A DNA stretch of 16,207 bases from Planctomycetota bacterium (GCA_026387055.1 JAPLML010000408.1:1-16207), one strand, 5' to 3'. Positions 6,413 to 13,698 are shown, numbered from the stretch's first letter. The notes: generated from the letters alone by a model not told the origin. Made by a program: numbers and translations.

Positions 6413-7171
6413 CTAGCGTCGTCTCCGCCGGCGGGCCAGGAGACCCGCCACGCCCGCGCCCAACAGGCAGAGTGTCGCCGGCTCGGGCGTGATGACGAAC
6501 GCCATATCGAGCGACGCCCCGGTCCTGGGATCCTTAAGCGGCTCCCAAGCGATCGGCTCCGGCCCCGGTGTGCCGGTGGGCACGAGGCCCCATACCGCGT
6601 CGTCCATGAAATGCTTGGACCCGGACGTCTTCCAGCCGAACCGGCTGTCCAGACTGATGACCTGGAGATCGAGCCAGTAGATGTTGCCCTCCTGCTGGAC
6701 GAAGGGCTCCCGGATGCGAGGGATGTTGATCTGCCAGATGCCCTGGTGATCCGGCCAGATCGGGTTGGGCTCCATGGGATCGAGCCATCCCTGAGGCCCG
6801 CTGCCCCACTGGCGGATGATGAGGTCGTTCGGCCCGAAGTCGCCCTCCCAGAGCGTCTTGCCAGGCTTGCTGAAGAGTCCCGTCAGGTCGTTGTCGTGGA
6901 TGCTCAGATGGACGTTCGCAATCGGGCCCACCTGGTCATGCTCGAAGGATCCCCAGAGGTGAACGTCCGTGATCGGCCCCGTCTGGGTGCACAGGAAGTC
7001 ATCGGCCAGGATGAGCGGCAGCGTAGCCCGCACGTCCCAACCCTCCGGGTCCGGCAACTGAGGATAGTGCATCTTGTAGGGCATTCCCTCCTTCCAGTCC
7101 GCCCGCGCCGCCGGCGCCAGAACCAGGCCAACTCCCACACATACCATGATACCGAGATACATTGCTCTCAT
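6413..7171 (-). CDS. PEP-CTERM protein with ADDFLC/DVHLWGS domain (paralogue B)
   Basis: The protein has 252 residues. The ATG at 7171 is chosen because AAGGAGG lies 6 bases upstream and the signal peptide starts there (cleavage after AARA, about residue 24); the open frame to 7261 is unsupported. The domain carries ADDFLCTQTGPITDVHLWGS, HLSIHDNDL, YWLDLQVI, FGWKTS with FMDDAVWG, and SLDMAFVIT. This is the same order as in paralogue A, with a shorter middle. The PEP-CTERM tail is at 229-252 and ends ARRRRRR. It is the first gene of the minus-strand PEP-CTERM run, with about 230 bases between it and the next supported frame upstream. No clear promoter was found there. The function is unknown. 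Confidence 0.87.
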   Translation of the reverse strand: MRAMYLGIMVCVGVGLVLAPAARADWKEGMPYKMHYPQLPDPEGWDVRATLPLILADDFLCTQTGPITDVHLWGSFEHDQVGPIANVHLSIHDNDLTGLFSKPGKTLWEGDFGPNDLIIRQWGSGPQGWLDPMEPNPIWPDHQGIWQINIPRIREPFVQQEGNIYWLDLQVISLDSRFGWKTSGSKHFMDDAVWGLVPTGTPGPEPIAWEPLKDPRTGASLDMAFVITPEPATLCLLGAGVAGLLARRRRRR

Positions 7172-7217
7172 GACCCGCCTCCTTGTCCCGGGGCCCCCCT
7201 TGTTCCCACCTTTCGCG

Positions 7218-7241
7218 TCCGGCCGCGCCCGCTGCGCGGCC
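7218..7241 (-). promoter_or_regulatory. Leader hairpin of paralogue B
   Basis: GGCCGCGC (7221-7228) pairs perfectly with GCGCGGCC (7234-7241) over a 5-base loop, 47 bases before the start at 7171. It shares 21 of 24 bases with the hairpin ahead of paralogue A (6201-6224). The leader was therefore either duplicated with the gene or is kept for a role. Confidence 0.5.
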
Positions 7242-7401
7242 CTCGTTTCCGTGCTTGTCATACGCAGGCTCGTCGGGTGCGCCCCATCTCCATGCCCTTA
7301 CCCTGCCGCTTCCGGCGCAGGCATGGCGACACTTTCCTCCTGCCGGTTCAGCGCGCTTGGGCGGCGGCGAAAAAGGCCGCGGCCCGCCCGTGACGCTCAG
7401 T

Positions 7402-7605
7402 TCACGCCGCTGCCACGGGCCGCACCGTGCGGCGCGCAGACCCTCGGCGGCCGGACGTCCGCCCGGATCGCAGGATTCGCCAGACCAGCGCCATCGCGGC
7501 ACGCCGATCCAGCTCGGCCATGACCCGGGCGCGCACCGGCTCCCCGCCGAGTGCCGCAAAGGCGAACAGATCGTGGGTAGAAAGACGCCTCAGAAATGGA
7601 TACAC
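7402..7605 (-). CDS. Small hypothetical protein (weak call)
   Basis: This is a 67-residue frame from a GTG at 7605 with AAGGGGGAAGG just upstream. An in-frame ATG at 7641 lacks a ribosome site. The N-terminal half, YPFLRRLSTHDLFAFAALGG and then RARVMAELDRRAA, looks like a compact helical domain with normal codon use for this genome. The second half is Arg/Ala-rich and low in complexity. I do not recognise a family. On minus, a GC-rich stem with a TTTTT run follows at about 7360-7390. It could be a small regulatory or structural protein, or chance in GC-rich DNA. Confidence 0.35.
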   Translation of the reverse strand: MYPFLRRLSTHDLFAFAALGGEPVRARVMAELDRRAAMALVWRILRSGRTSGRRGSARRTVRPVAAA

Positions 7606-7916
7606 GCACCTTCCCCCTTTCCGGACAGACCGGCCGGGCATCGACAGCGGGGCTCACACCTTCCTCGCCGTCGGCCTGCACCGACTTGTCGGCCGTCGCT
7701 CTCGCCGTCACAGGACATCGAGGCGGCCCCGTGACGATCCCTCACCTTCAGCCGGACCGGCCCAGGACGGACCGGCCCGGATCTCGCTCGAGATGATTCA
7801 TCCAACTTGGGCGGGCAGGCGCCCCTCGCCCATCGTCTTGTCCGCCCCGCCCATTGTGTTCGCTTCTGCCTGCGTGATGCCCCCTCTGACCCTGAACTCC
7901 CGACCTCGTGGCGACC
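7606..7916. other. Intergenic stretch with no clear feature
   Basis: I see no supported gene here. The only structure noted is a short direct repeat, GGACCGGCCC at 7754-7763 and 7769-7778 (15-base period). The ATG at 7641 opens into the frame of the small gene downstream but has no ribosome site. Confidence 0.4.
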
Positions 7917-8168
7917 CTACTCGCCGAGCATCCGCCGGAGCAGGTGGTTCTCGCGCTTGGTGGCCTCCAGGTCGAAGACGAGATACTTGACGGCGAGGCG
8001 GATCTGGTCGAGGCCGTCTTCGAGGGCCGCCATCTCGCGTTTCATGCCGGAGCCCGCGAGAACGGTCGCCGGACTCTTCCCCGCCGGCACCTTTGGCTCG
8101 CCCGTGGGGAGCCGGTGCACTTCCGCGAGCAGTTGACCCACTTTCTGGCGAAGCGCCGCTTCATCCAT
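7917..8168 (-). CDS. Small coiled-coil protein, hypothetical
   Basis: The protein has 83 residues. The ATG at 8168 is supported by GAGGAGG 8 bases upstream; an open extension to 8246 has no such site. The N-terminal part (DEAALRQKVGQLLAEVHRL) is helical. A Pro/Gly/Lys linker follows, then a long amphipathic helix with GLDQIRLAVKYLVFDLEATK and RENHLLRRMLGE, with heptad-like spacing of Leu, Ile and Val that suggests dimerisation. There is no signal peptide or membrane segment, so it is probably cytosolic. The C-terminal helix resembles short conserved planctomycete proteins I have seen annotated as hypothetical. It stands alone, about 600 bases from the next gene upstream. Confidence 0.7.
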   Translation of the reverse strand: MDEAALRQKVGQLLAEVHRLPTGEPKVPAGKSPATVLAGSGMKREMAALEDGLDQIRLAVKYLVFDLEATKRENHLLRRMLGE

Positions 8169-8482
8169 GGTTTTCCCCTCCTCGCTGGAAGCCCCGGAGG
8201 CGGTGAACCCCCGCTGCTCCGAAGTCCGGCTCATCCCGTGCGCCACACATCGCGAGCTTCTAATGCAAAGAATGTGCCGAAGCCGGGAAAACGATGGGAG
8301 GATCGGCTGAGGGGCCCTGGCGGACCTTGGACGGGGGGATCGCGGTCGCTCTATGCGGGCCGCACGGCCTGGGCCGGCTATGACGCCTGTGCCGAGATCG
8401 TGCCTTCAGAACAACGCCGGCGGCCGGCGCCGCGTGGGCTTCGACGGTAAACCCATCAGGACGATACAGTTACATGCCTAGG

Positions 8483-8514
8483 CAACCATGATGCGAGGCG
8501 TCAACCATGATGCG
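8483..8514. repeat. 13-bp direct repeat, two copies
   Basis: CAACCATGATGCG occurs at 8483-8495 and 8502-8514, a 19-base period with a 6-base spacer (AGGCGT). It lies in non-coding DNA and could be a tandem operator or a small duplication. Confidence 0.6.
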
Positions 8515-8621
8515 CAGCGGCGCCGCCTTCCGCACAGCCGTCATTACCCCATTCGACCGCGCCCGGGGCGGATTAAACGGCACTGACGGAAAGGACGTTA
8601 CAGACGGACGCGCCCGGCTGG

Positions 8622-8699
8622 TGTGGCACGGCCGGATTGTCCGGCCGTGGGTATTGTGCCCGGCGCTCCGCCACGGCCGGACAAGCCGGCCGTGCCACA
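8622..8699. repeat. Inverted pair of REP-like hairpins (CACGGCCGG family)
   Basis: The element at 8622-8650 has a 10-bp stem (8627-8636 with 8640-8649) and a 3-base loop. The element at 8671-8699 is its reverse complement with 28 of 29 bases the same. They are 20 bases apart. The layout matches paired REP elements, and it lies downstream of the YprB-like gene, where it may also stop transcription or protect the mRNA end. Confidence 0.8.
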
Positions 8700-8768
8700 A
8701 CGACTATCGGGACAATGGCGCACTCGCTAGACACGTACAGGCTGTGCCCCTACATCGTGCAATCATCG

Positions 8769-9704
8769 TCACACGGCAGCATCGTTCGAGAGCAGGCGGG
8801 TCGCCAGATCGGCCATCGTCACAAGGTCGAGGGCGTTATGATGGACGATCGTCTGGAGCCGGCGCAGGGCGCGGACACGCTGGATGGGGTCTTCCCCCCG
8901 CCGGGCACGCACGAAATCGTGATAGGCGGCCGGGATGTCGCCGCCGGGAATGTCCCCATGCCGGTACCGGCCGCAGACCAGTTGCTCCAGGGTCTGGAGG
9001 CGGCAGTTCGGCATCACCTTCTTCCATCGCCGCCGCACCTCAAACAGAAGGTCGACATGGGCCGGGACGGTCGGCCAGTGGAAAAGCCCGCACGCGAGGC
9101 TCCGGGCCGCCAGAGTCGGCATGTCGAACGTCTTGCCGTTGAACGTGACGAGGCAGGCGGCGGAGGCCAGCGCCTGCCACACGCCGGCGAGCAGCGGACG
9201 CTCTTCCGAGTAGTCGCGGGCCAGGAACTGCTCGATGATCAGCGTCCCTTCCCGGTACTGCATGAGGCCCACGAGGAAGAGGGGCTCGCCGGCCAGTCCG
9301 CACGTCTCGATGTCGAGGTACACCACGCCGCCGGGATCGCTCTGCACCACGGGCCGAAAGGCCTCGTGCAGATCCGCCGGGGCCGCGACCCGCCCCGCCC
9401 CGAGGAAAACGCGGCGGTAACGTGCGAGCAAGTCCGGCCCCTCGCCGGTCTCGCCGCCTTCGCCCTGGGCGAAGGCCGGCCGGAGTTCCTCAATGCGCCG
9501 GCGAACCACGTAGATCCGCCCGCCTGCCGACTCCTGCTCCCGGCCAGGTATCGCGCTTTCCAGCGTGAGGTCGCCAGAGGCAATGGAATCCTCCTTCGAC
9601 CGACCGCTCTCGCGATGGCCGACCTGCGTCCCCGTGGCCATGCCGCGCAGGACCTCCCGGTTGAGCCGGCTCAGCCGCTTGAACAGTTCAGGCGAAAGAC
9701 CCAC
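8769..9704 (-). CDS. YprB-type DEDD 3'-5' exonuclease-like protein (ribonuclease H-like fold)
   Basis: The protein has 311 residues. The GTG at 9704 is chosen because GGGAGG (9711-9716) lies 6 bases upstream; the longer frame to 9758 has no ribosome site. The N-terminal about 125 residues are low in recognisable motifs. The catalytic domain follows: VVYLDIETCGL (Asp131, Glu133), FLVGL, LVTFNGKTFDMPTL (Asp194), HVDLLFEVRRRWKKVMPNCR and HHNALDLVTMADL (His289, Asp293). That gives the four acidic residues of the DEDD nuclease fold. The LQTLEQ stretch after NCR is typical of the YprB group. The substrate is presumably single-stranded nucleic acid; its role in the cell is not established here. In some bacteria YprB stands next to a helicase; none is in this window. 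A promoter lies at 9773-9800. Confidence 0.85.
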   Translation of the reverse strand: MGLSPELFKRLSRLNREVLRGMATGTQVGHRESGRSKEDSIASGDLTLESAIPGREQESAGGRIYVVRRRIEELRPAFAQGEGGETGEGPDLLARYRRVFLGAGRVAAPADLHEAFRPVVQSDPGGVVYLDIETCGLAGEPLFLVGLMQYREGTLIIEQFLARDYSEERPLLAGVWQALASAACLVTFNGKTFDMPTLAARSLACGLFHWPTVPAHVDLLFEVRRRWKKVMPNCRLQTLEQLVCGRYRHGDIPGGDIPAAYHDFVRARRGEDPIQRVRALRRLQTIVHHNALDLVTMADLATRLLSNDAAV

Positions 9705-9772
9705 GTCGCGCCTCCCTCGTACTACTGCCGCGCTGCCTGTGATTGGTGACCAGGCCACCCGGCGCCTCGCTC

Positions 9773-9800
9773 ATTGTACCGGCGGCGGGGCAAGAAACAA
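9773..9800 (-). promoter_or_regulatory. Promoter of the YprB-like gene
   Basis: On minus, TTGTTT (9795-9800) is followed by a 16-base spacer and TACAAT (9773-9778), with a predicted start near 9766. The -35 lies inside the T-rich tail of the terminator of the gene upstream. Confidence 0.5.
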
Positions 9801-9831
9801 ACGGGGCTCCCGGTCTTGCCCGGAAGCCCCG
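9791..9831 (-). terminator. Intrinsic terminator of the prepilin-like gene
   Basis: On minus, AGCCCC/GGGGCT arms (9825-9830 with 9803-9808) and CCGG/CCGG inner arms (9820-9823 with 9810-9813) form one stem with a single internal mismatch. It is followed by GTTTGTTTCTTG. The stem begins 23 bases after the stop at 9854. Confidence 0.75.
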
Positions 9832-9853
9832 CGCCTCGCGCCCGCCGGGCTGA

Positions 9854-11227
9854 CTACCGCCCGGCATAGTTCCACAGGGGGCTGAAGCCCTCGGTCTTTC
9901 TCAGCGTCTCGTTCCAGACGCCGATGTTCCCCAGGAACAGCCCTTTCGCGATCTCTTCCTCCATCGCATTCTTGTCCGTCCCGGAGACGAGTTCCACGTG
10001 ACCGTCGCAGAACAGGACGTTGGCCTTGCCGAAGTGCCGGAGGGCCTGCCAGTACTTCCACGGCATCTCGGGCTTCGACTTGGTGGCCGGCCACTTGTCC
10101 GAATTCCACTTCGCCGGGTCCTCGACAAAATACGCCTCCCAGTCGTTCTTGTCGCCGATGTTGTCGAGCGTGAAGTCGGCCAGGGGCCGGGGGTAATCGA
10201 GAATGAAGAACTGCTTGCCGTCGGGGGTCAGGACCGGCCGGCCGTTGGACGCCTCGTAGCTGCCGCGGCTGAGCCCGTAGTCGCCCATGAGCGGCGAGAT
10301 AAAGACCTCGCCCTGCAACTCGTCGCCCTGGTTCCTGGCGCCCCCGGCCCATACCTCGCCCGGCGCCTTGACCTTCATAACGTCAATCGTTTCGCCGTAA
10401 TGAGTCTGCCACCTCTGCACAACGACCTGGCCGGCAACCTTGAAGTCGTAGATATAGCGCCACATGGCCGACTGCGTGCCCGCGCCGCTCGCCCTGATGA
10501 CCGACACCCGGCTGGGCCGCCCATCTTTGAAATAGATATCCGCCGCAATATCCGCGTCGCCCGTGATACCGATGGCGCAGTCGTCCGATTCGAATCGCGT
10601 ATGATCCTTGTACTTGGTCGTTCTCACCAGCGGGTTCCCGAGGCTGACCGACCGCACGAACTCGCCGTAGGGCCCACTGATCCCCGCCCCGTTTACGCCC
10701 GTGTTGCCCTCGATCGCGCCCTGCTGGAGGTAAATGTCGAACTCGAACGCCCAATCGTCGGGGTCGGGCGCGGCGAAAAGCATGTCACCCGGGCCCATCC
10801 CTTCGATAGCGCCGACCGCCTTCTCGGTCCTGGCTTTCAGCGCGTCAGCGTCCTGCGTCGTCCAGTCCTGCTCCGGGTCGACCACCTGGCCCGACCCGAG
10901 GTTCTGGGCATTCAGCCCCGACGTATAGTCCGGGCGCCACCGGCTCTCGCAGATGAAGACCGACCGGTCCTCCTCCATGTACCGCACCAGTTGGCCTCTC
11001 CACGCCATGTCCTTGAGGCGCGTGTCGAGTCCGTGGCTCGCGCGATCCGCGCGCCAGACGCTGTACGCCGAGTACATCGTGTTCAGGTTCCGGCGGCACC
11101 GCGTCAGGTGGGCCGTCTGGTAGGCCGTCGTCAGGCTGGGAACCAGCAGCACAATCAGAATAGCCACAATTGTGATGACCACCAGCAGCTCAATCAGCGT
11201 GAAGGCTCTTGTGTGTTGGCGACTCAT
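9854..11227 (-). CDS. Type II secretion/type IV pilin-like protein with H-X9-DG motif
   Basis: The protein has 457 residues. The ATG at 11227 has GGGAGA 7 bases upstream and places the prepilin signal at the very N-terminus. MSRQHTRA precedes FTLIELLVVITIVAIL, a class III prepilin signal with Ala instead of the usual Gly before the cut, and Glu at position +5. The hydrophobic helix anchors it and would pack in a pilus or pseudopilus after cleavage by prepilin peptidase. The rest is a long extracellular part. HFGKANVLFCDGHVE (from His398) is the H-X9-DG motif seen in large prepilin-like families of planctomycetes. At over 400 residues it is much longer than GspG. It stands as a single gene with its own terminator; no secretion genes are adjacent. 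Confidence 0.88.
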   Translation of the reverse strand: MSRQHTRAFTLIELLVVITIVAILIVLLVPSLTTAYQTAHLTRCRRNLNTMYSAYSVWRADRASHGLDTRLKDMAWRGQLVRYMEEDRSVFICESRWRPDYTSGLNAQNLGSGQVVDPEQDWTTQDADALKARTEKAVGAIEGMGPGDMLFAAPDPDDWAFEFDIYLQQGAIEGNTGVNGAGISGPYGEFVRSVSLGNPLVRTTKYKDHTRFESDDCAIGITGDADIAADIYFKDGRPSRVSVIRASGAGTQSAMWRYIYDFKVAGQVVVQRWQTHYGETIDVMKVKAPGEVWAGGARNQGDELQGEVFISPLMGDYGLSRGSYEASNGRPVLTPDGKQFFILDYPRPLADFTLDNIGDKNDWEAYFVEDPAKWNSDKWPATKSKPEMPWKYWQALRHFGKANVLFCDGHVELVSGTDKNAMEEEIAKGLFLGNIGVWNETLRKTEGFSPLWNYAGR

Positions 11228-11264
11228 GGCCGATCTCCCGCAGAAGTACAACCCCGCTTCTCGC

Positions 11265-11285
11265 GACGCACCCCATTGGTGCGTC
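11265..11285 (-). promoter_or_regulatory. Leader hairpin of the prepilin-like gene
   Basis: GACGCACC (11265-11272) pairs perfectly with GGTGCGTC (11278-11285) over a 5-base loop, 37 bases before the start codon. It could be the end of the upstream transcript or a leader structure. No T-run follows. Confidence 0.4.
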
Positions 11286-11345
11286 CCCGCTGCCTGCGAC
11301 CCCTGCCTGTGCATCGCTACAATCTCTCAAGACACAGAACGCGTC

Positions 11346-11812
11346 TCAGCGGCCCTTGCCTTGCGCTTGGGCCTTCAGGGCCGCCTGCTGCGCGGCCGCG
11401 ATCATCGCCGCCTGCATGCGGATGCGCTCGAGCGCCTTCTTGCGCTCCGCCGGCGACCCGCCCGCATCGTACCTGAACTTCACACCCAGCATCGCCTCAA
11501 TCGCCCGGACGGCCCTCGTCTGAACCAGGGGGTCTTGCTCCGTCTCAGCCACCCGAACCAGAAGGGGAATATCCTCCAGAGACCCGACTCCACCGCCGTC
11601 ACAGCGACCATCACATTCGGGTCCTCAACGGCCTTCGCCAGCTTCTCGACTACCGCATCGTCCTCGCGCTCCGCAAGTTTGCGGACGCCCCCCGCGCGCT
11701 TGTTGGGGTCCGCATTGTTGAGGTCCTTCTCCGGATCGCTGCAGCCAGCGACCCAGAACCCCACAAGGACTGCGCCCGCCAGCGCCAACGACAGTGTCAC
11801 GTACTTCGCCAT
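11346..11812 (-). pseudogene. HEAT-repeat lipoprotein, frameshifted
   Basis: The gene opens at 11812 with AGGAGA 7 bases upstream. MAKYVTLSLALAGAVLVGFW is followed by VAGC, a lipoprotein signal with the lipid-attached Cys near residue 24. HEAT-type helices follow (KRAGGVRKLAEREDDAVVEK, then VEDPNVMVAVTAVES). After VTAVES the frame leaves the repeat pattern and ends at 11480. The next frame continues it exactly: LEDIPLLVRVAETEQDPLVQ, then TRAVRAIEAMLGVKF and an Ala/Gln/Lys-rich C-terminus to 11346. The shift is near 11580-11590 and needs one missing base. No slippery heptamer is present, so this is a mutation or a sequence error. The intact form would have about 155 residues and sit in the outer or inner membrane facing the periplasm. 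Confidence 0.75.
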
Positions 11813-12160
11813 GGGTAACTCTCCTCGGCTTCAGTGCTGCATCCAATTTCGTTTCCGAGGTGCGGGCATAGTCTATCTCCGTCGAACACATTGTAGCCTG
11901 TCCCCGCGCCGCGTCCACCCCCCTCCCCGTCAGAAGCTGCCTACTCCTTCGCAAGGCCCCGCCAAGCACGATTCGGCCCTTCCAGACTCTCAAAAACTCC
12001 CTGCAAATCGGCTACTGGACTCCTGGGAATCGGGAAAATAGCTGCTGCCTTCCCCCCGCGGCCCACCGCCTCCTTTTGCACGACTTCAGGCCATTTGAGG
12101 CCCATTTTCAACTGGAATTTCCCGTATTTTCCTCGCGCGACCTCCTGCGCTCAGCGGCAA
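11813..12160. other. Intergenic stretch between proS and the lipoprotein gene
   Basis: I see no gene here. A possible promoter lies at 11890-11917. No strong hairpin with a T-run was found after the proS stop at 12161. Downstream of proS the sequence becomes less GC-rich, as is usual for non-coding DNA in such genomes. Confidence 0.5.
11890..11917 (-). promoter_or_regulatory. Possible promoter of the lipoprotein gene
   Basis: On minus, TGGACG (11912-11917), a 16-base spacer and TACAAT (11890-11895). The -10 is good and the -35 matches four of six consensus bases. It would give a leader of about 70 bases. Confidence 0.4.
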
Positions 12161-13585
12161 CTAATACGCCCGCCCAAAGGGCACACGCTTGGCAGGACCT
12201 TTTCCGCACACCATGCAGACCCCACAATCCTCTGCCGTGTCGGGAACCAGCCGAATCGTCGCCTTCGTTTCCTCCGACACCCGGTCCTCGCATTCCCGGC
12301 TTCCGCACCAAGGGGCATAGATGAAACCGCCAACCTCGTCCATGGCCTTCTGGAAGGACTCGTAGGTGTCTGCCGCCCGGCAGCCTGCTTCCAGACGTTC
12401 TTTGGCCTTCTTCATGAGCCCATCCTGAATCTCCTCAAGGACGCCCGGTACCTGGAAGGAGATTGCATCCATCGGCGTCGGGGTCTTCTTGCCCGTGTCC
12501 CGCCGGACGAGCACCACCTGCTGCTTTTCCAAGTCTTTCGGGCCGATCTCGATGCGGATGGGCACGCCCTTGAGCTCCCACTCGTTGAACTTCCACCCCG
12601 GTGAGACGTTGTCGCGATCGTCAACCCGGACCCGCACGTCGTCGCCAAAGGGCTCCGCCACCCGATAGGCCGCCGCCAGAATCCCGGCGTTGTCGGCGTC
12701 GGCCTTCAGGATGGGGATGACAACCACCTCCACCGGCGCGAGCTTGGGCGGCAGGACCAGGCCGGCATCGTCGGAGTGGGTCATCACCAGGGCCCCGACC
12801 AGGCGTGTCGAGACCCCCCAAGACGTGGCGTAGACGTACTCCAACTGCCCGTCGCGATTCTGGAACTGGACGTCGAACGCCTTCGCGAAGTTCTGGCCGA
12901 GGTAATGGCTGGTGCCGGCCTGGAGGACCTTGCCGTCCTGCATCAGGGCCTCGATGGTGAAGGTGGTATCGGCCCCGGGGAATTTCTGGCCTTCGCTCTT
13001 GCGTCCGCTGAGCACGGGCATCGCCATCCACTGCTCGGAGAACGTGCGATAGATACCCAGAATCCGCTCGGCCTCCTCCATCGCCTCCTTGGACGTCGCG
13101 TGGGCGGTGTGCCCTTCCTGCCAGAGGAATTCGGACGTCCGGAGGAACAGTCGCGTCCGCATCTCCCACCGCACGACGTTCGCCCACTGGTTATACAGGA
13201 GCGGGAGGTCGCGCCACGACTGGATCCACTTCTTGTACATCGCCCAGATGATCGTCTCGGAGGTTGGGCGGATGACGAGCGGCTCATCGAGGAGCTTGCC
13301 TCCCCCGTGCGTGATGACCGCGCACTCTGGCGCGAAGCCCTCAACGTGCTCCGCCTCCTTCGCGAGGAACGACTGCGGAATCATGAGGGGGAAGTAGCAG
13401 TTGGAGTGCCCCGTGTCCTTGAACATGTCATCAAGGGCCCGCTGCATCCGCTCCCAGATGGCGTAGCCCCACGGTCGAATGACCATGCACCCCTTGACGG
13501 GGGCGTAGTCGGCCATCTCGGCCCGGGTGACGATGTCGATGTACCACTGGCTGTAGTCCTCGCTGCGTTTCGTGATCTTGGCCAC
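12161..13585 (-). CDS. proS: Prolyl-tRNA synthetase, archaeal/eukaryotic-like type
   Basis: The protein has 474 residues and charges tRNA-Pro with proline using ATP in the cytoplasm. The GTG at 13585 is chosen because AGGAGG lies 4 bases upstream and the product then begins VAKITKRSEDYSQWYIDIV, the usual start of this type; an ATG at 13600 has no ribosome site. Class II motif 2 is in RPTSETIIW (106 onward) with VVRWEMRTRLFLRTSEFLWQ and EGHTAH. Motif 3 is GVSTRLVGALVMTHSDDAGL. An anticodon-binding domain follows (LAPVEVVVIPIL onward, with IRIEIGPKDLE). The C-terminal domain with CGSRECED, CGVCMVCGK and a final FGRAY is the zinc-binding domain of the short (type 3) form; the bacterial INS editing domain is absent. 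The gene stands alone and is divergent from the oxidoreductase. Confidence 0.95.
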   Translation of the reverse strand: MAKITKRSEDYSQWYIDIVTRAEMADYAPVKGCMVIRPWGYAIWERMQRALDDMFKDTGHSNCYFPLMIPQSFLAKEAEHVEGFAPECAVITHGGGKLLDEPLVIRPTSETIIWAMYKKWIQSWRDLPLLYNQWANVVRWEMRTRLFLRTSEFLWQEGHTAHATSKEAMEEAERILGIYRTFSEQWMAMPVLSGRKSEGQKFPGADTTFTIEALMQDGKVLQAGTSHYLGQNFAKAFDVQFQNRDGQLEYVYATSWGVSTRLVGALVMTHSDDAGLVLPPKLAPVEVVVIPILKADADNAGILAAAYRVAEPFGDDVRVRVDDRDNVSPGWKFNEWELKGVPIRIEIGPKDLEKQQVVLVRRDTGKKTPTPMDAISFQVPGVLEEIQDGLMKKAKERLEAGCRAADTYESFQKAMDEVGGFIYAPWCGSRECEDRVSEETKATIRLVPDTAEDCGVCMVCGKGPAKRVPFGRAY

Positions 13586-13620
13586 GGGGCCTCCTGTCAT
13601 TGTCTGAGCCGCAGCCGGCC

Positions 13621-13649
13621 ATTCTACGTTCCTGCGGGCGCGACGGCAA
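13621..13649 (-). promoter_or_regulatory. Promoter of proS
   Basis: On minus, TTGCCG (13644-13649), a 17-base spacer and TAGAAT (13621-13626), with a predicted start near 13614, about 30 bases before the GTG. It is back to back with the promoter of the oxidoreductase gene. Confidence 0.6.
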
Positions 13650-13670
13650 CGGTTTCGCGGTAAATCCCGT

Positions 13671-13698
13671 TTGCGCCGACGATCGTCCCCGGTACAAT
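13671..13698 (+). promoter_or_regulatory. Promoter of the oxidoreductase gene
   Basis: TTGCGC (13671-13676), a 16-base spacer and TACAAT (13693-13698), with a predicted start near 13705 and a leader of about 45 bases. Confidence 0.6.

Larger units (their letters stand above)
8169..8768. other. 600-bp gap without a gene, holding repeats
   Basis: No frame on either strand has both a ribosome site and protein-like composition. The region contains a 13-bp tandem repeat (8483-8514) and an inverted pair of REP-like hairpins (8622-8699). The rest is unassigned. Confidence 0.6.

Noticed and set aside
9998..11476. Plus-strand open frame of about 490 codons
   Set aside because: It is the antisense shadow of the prepilin-like gene, which has a prepilin signal, H-X9-DG motif and terminator.
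11575..11595. Programmed -1 frameshift
   Set aside because: There is no slippery heptamer, and I saw no pseudoknot or stem directly after it. A mutation or sequence error is simpler.
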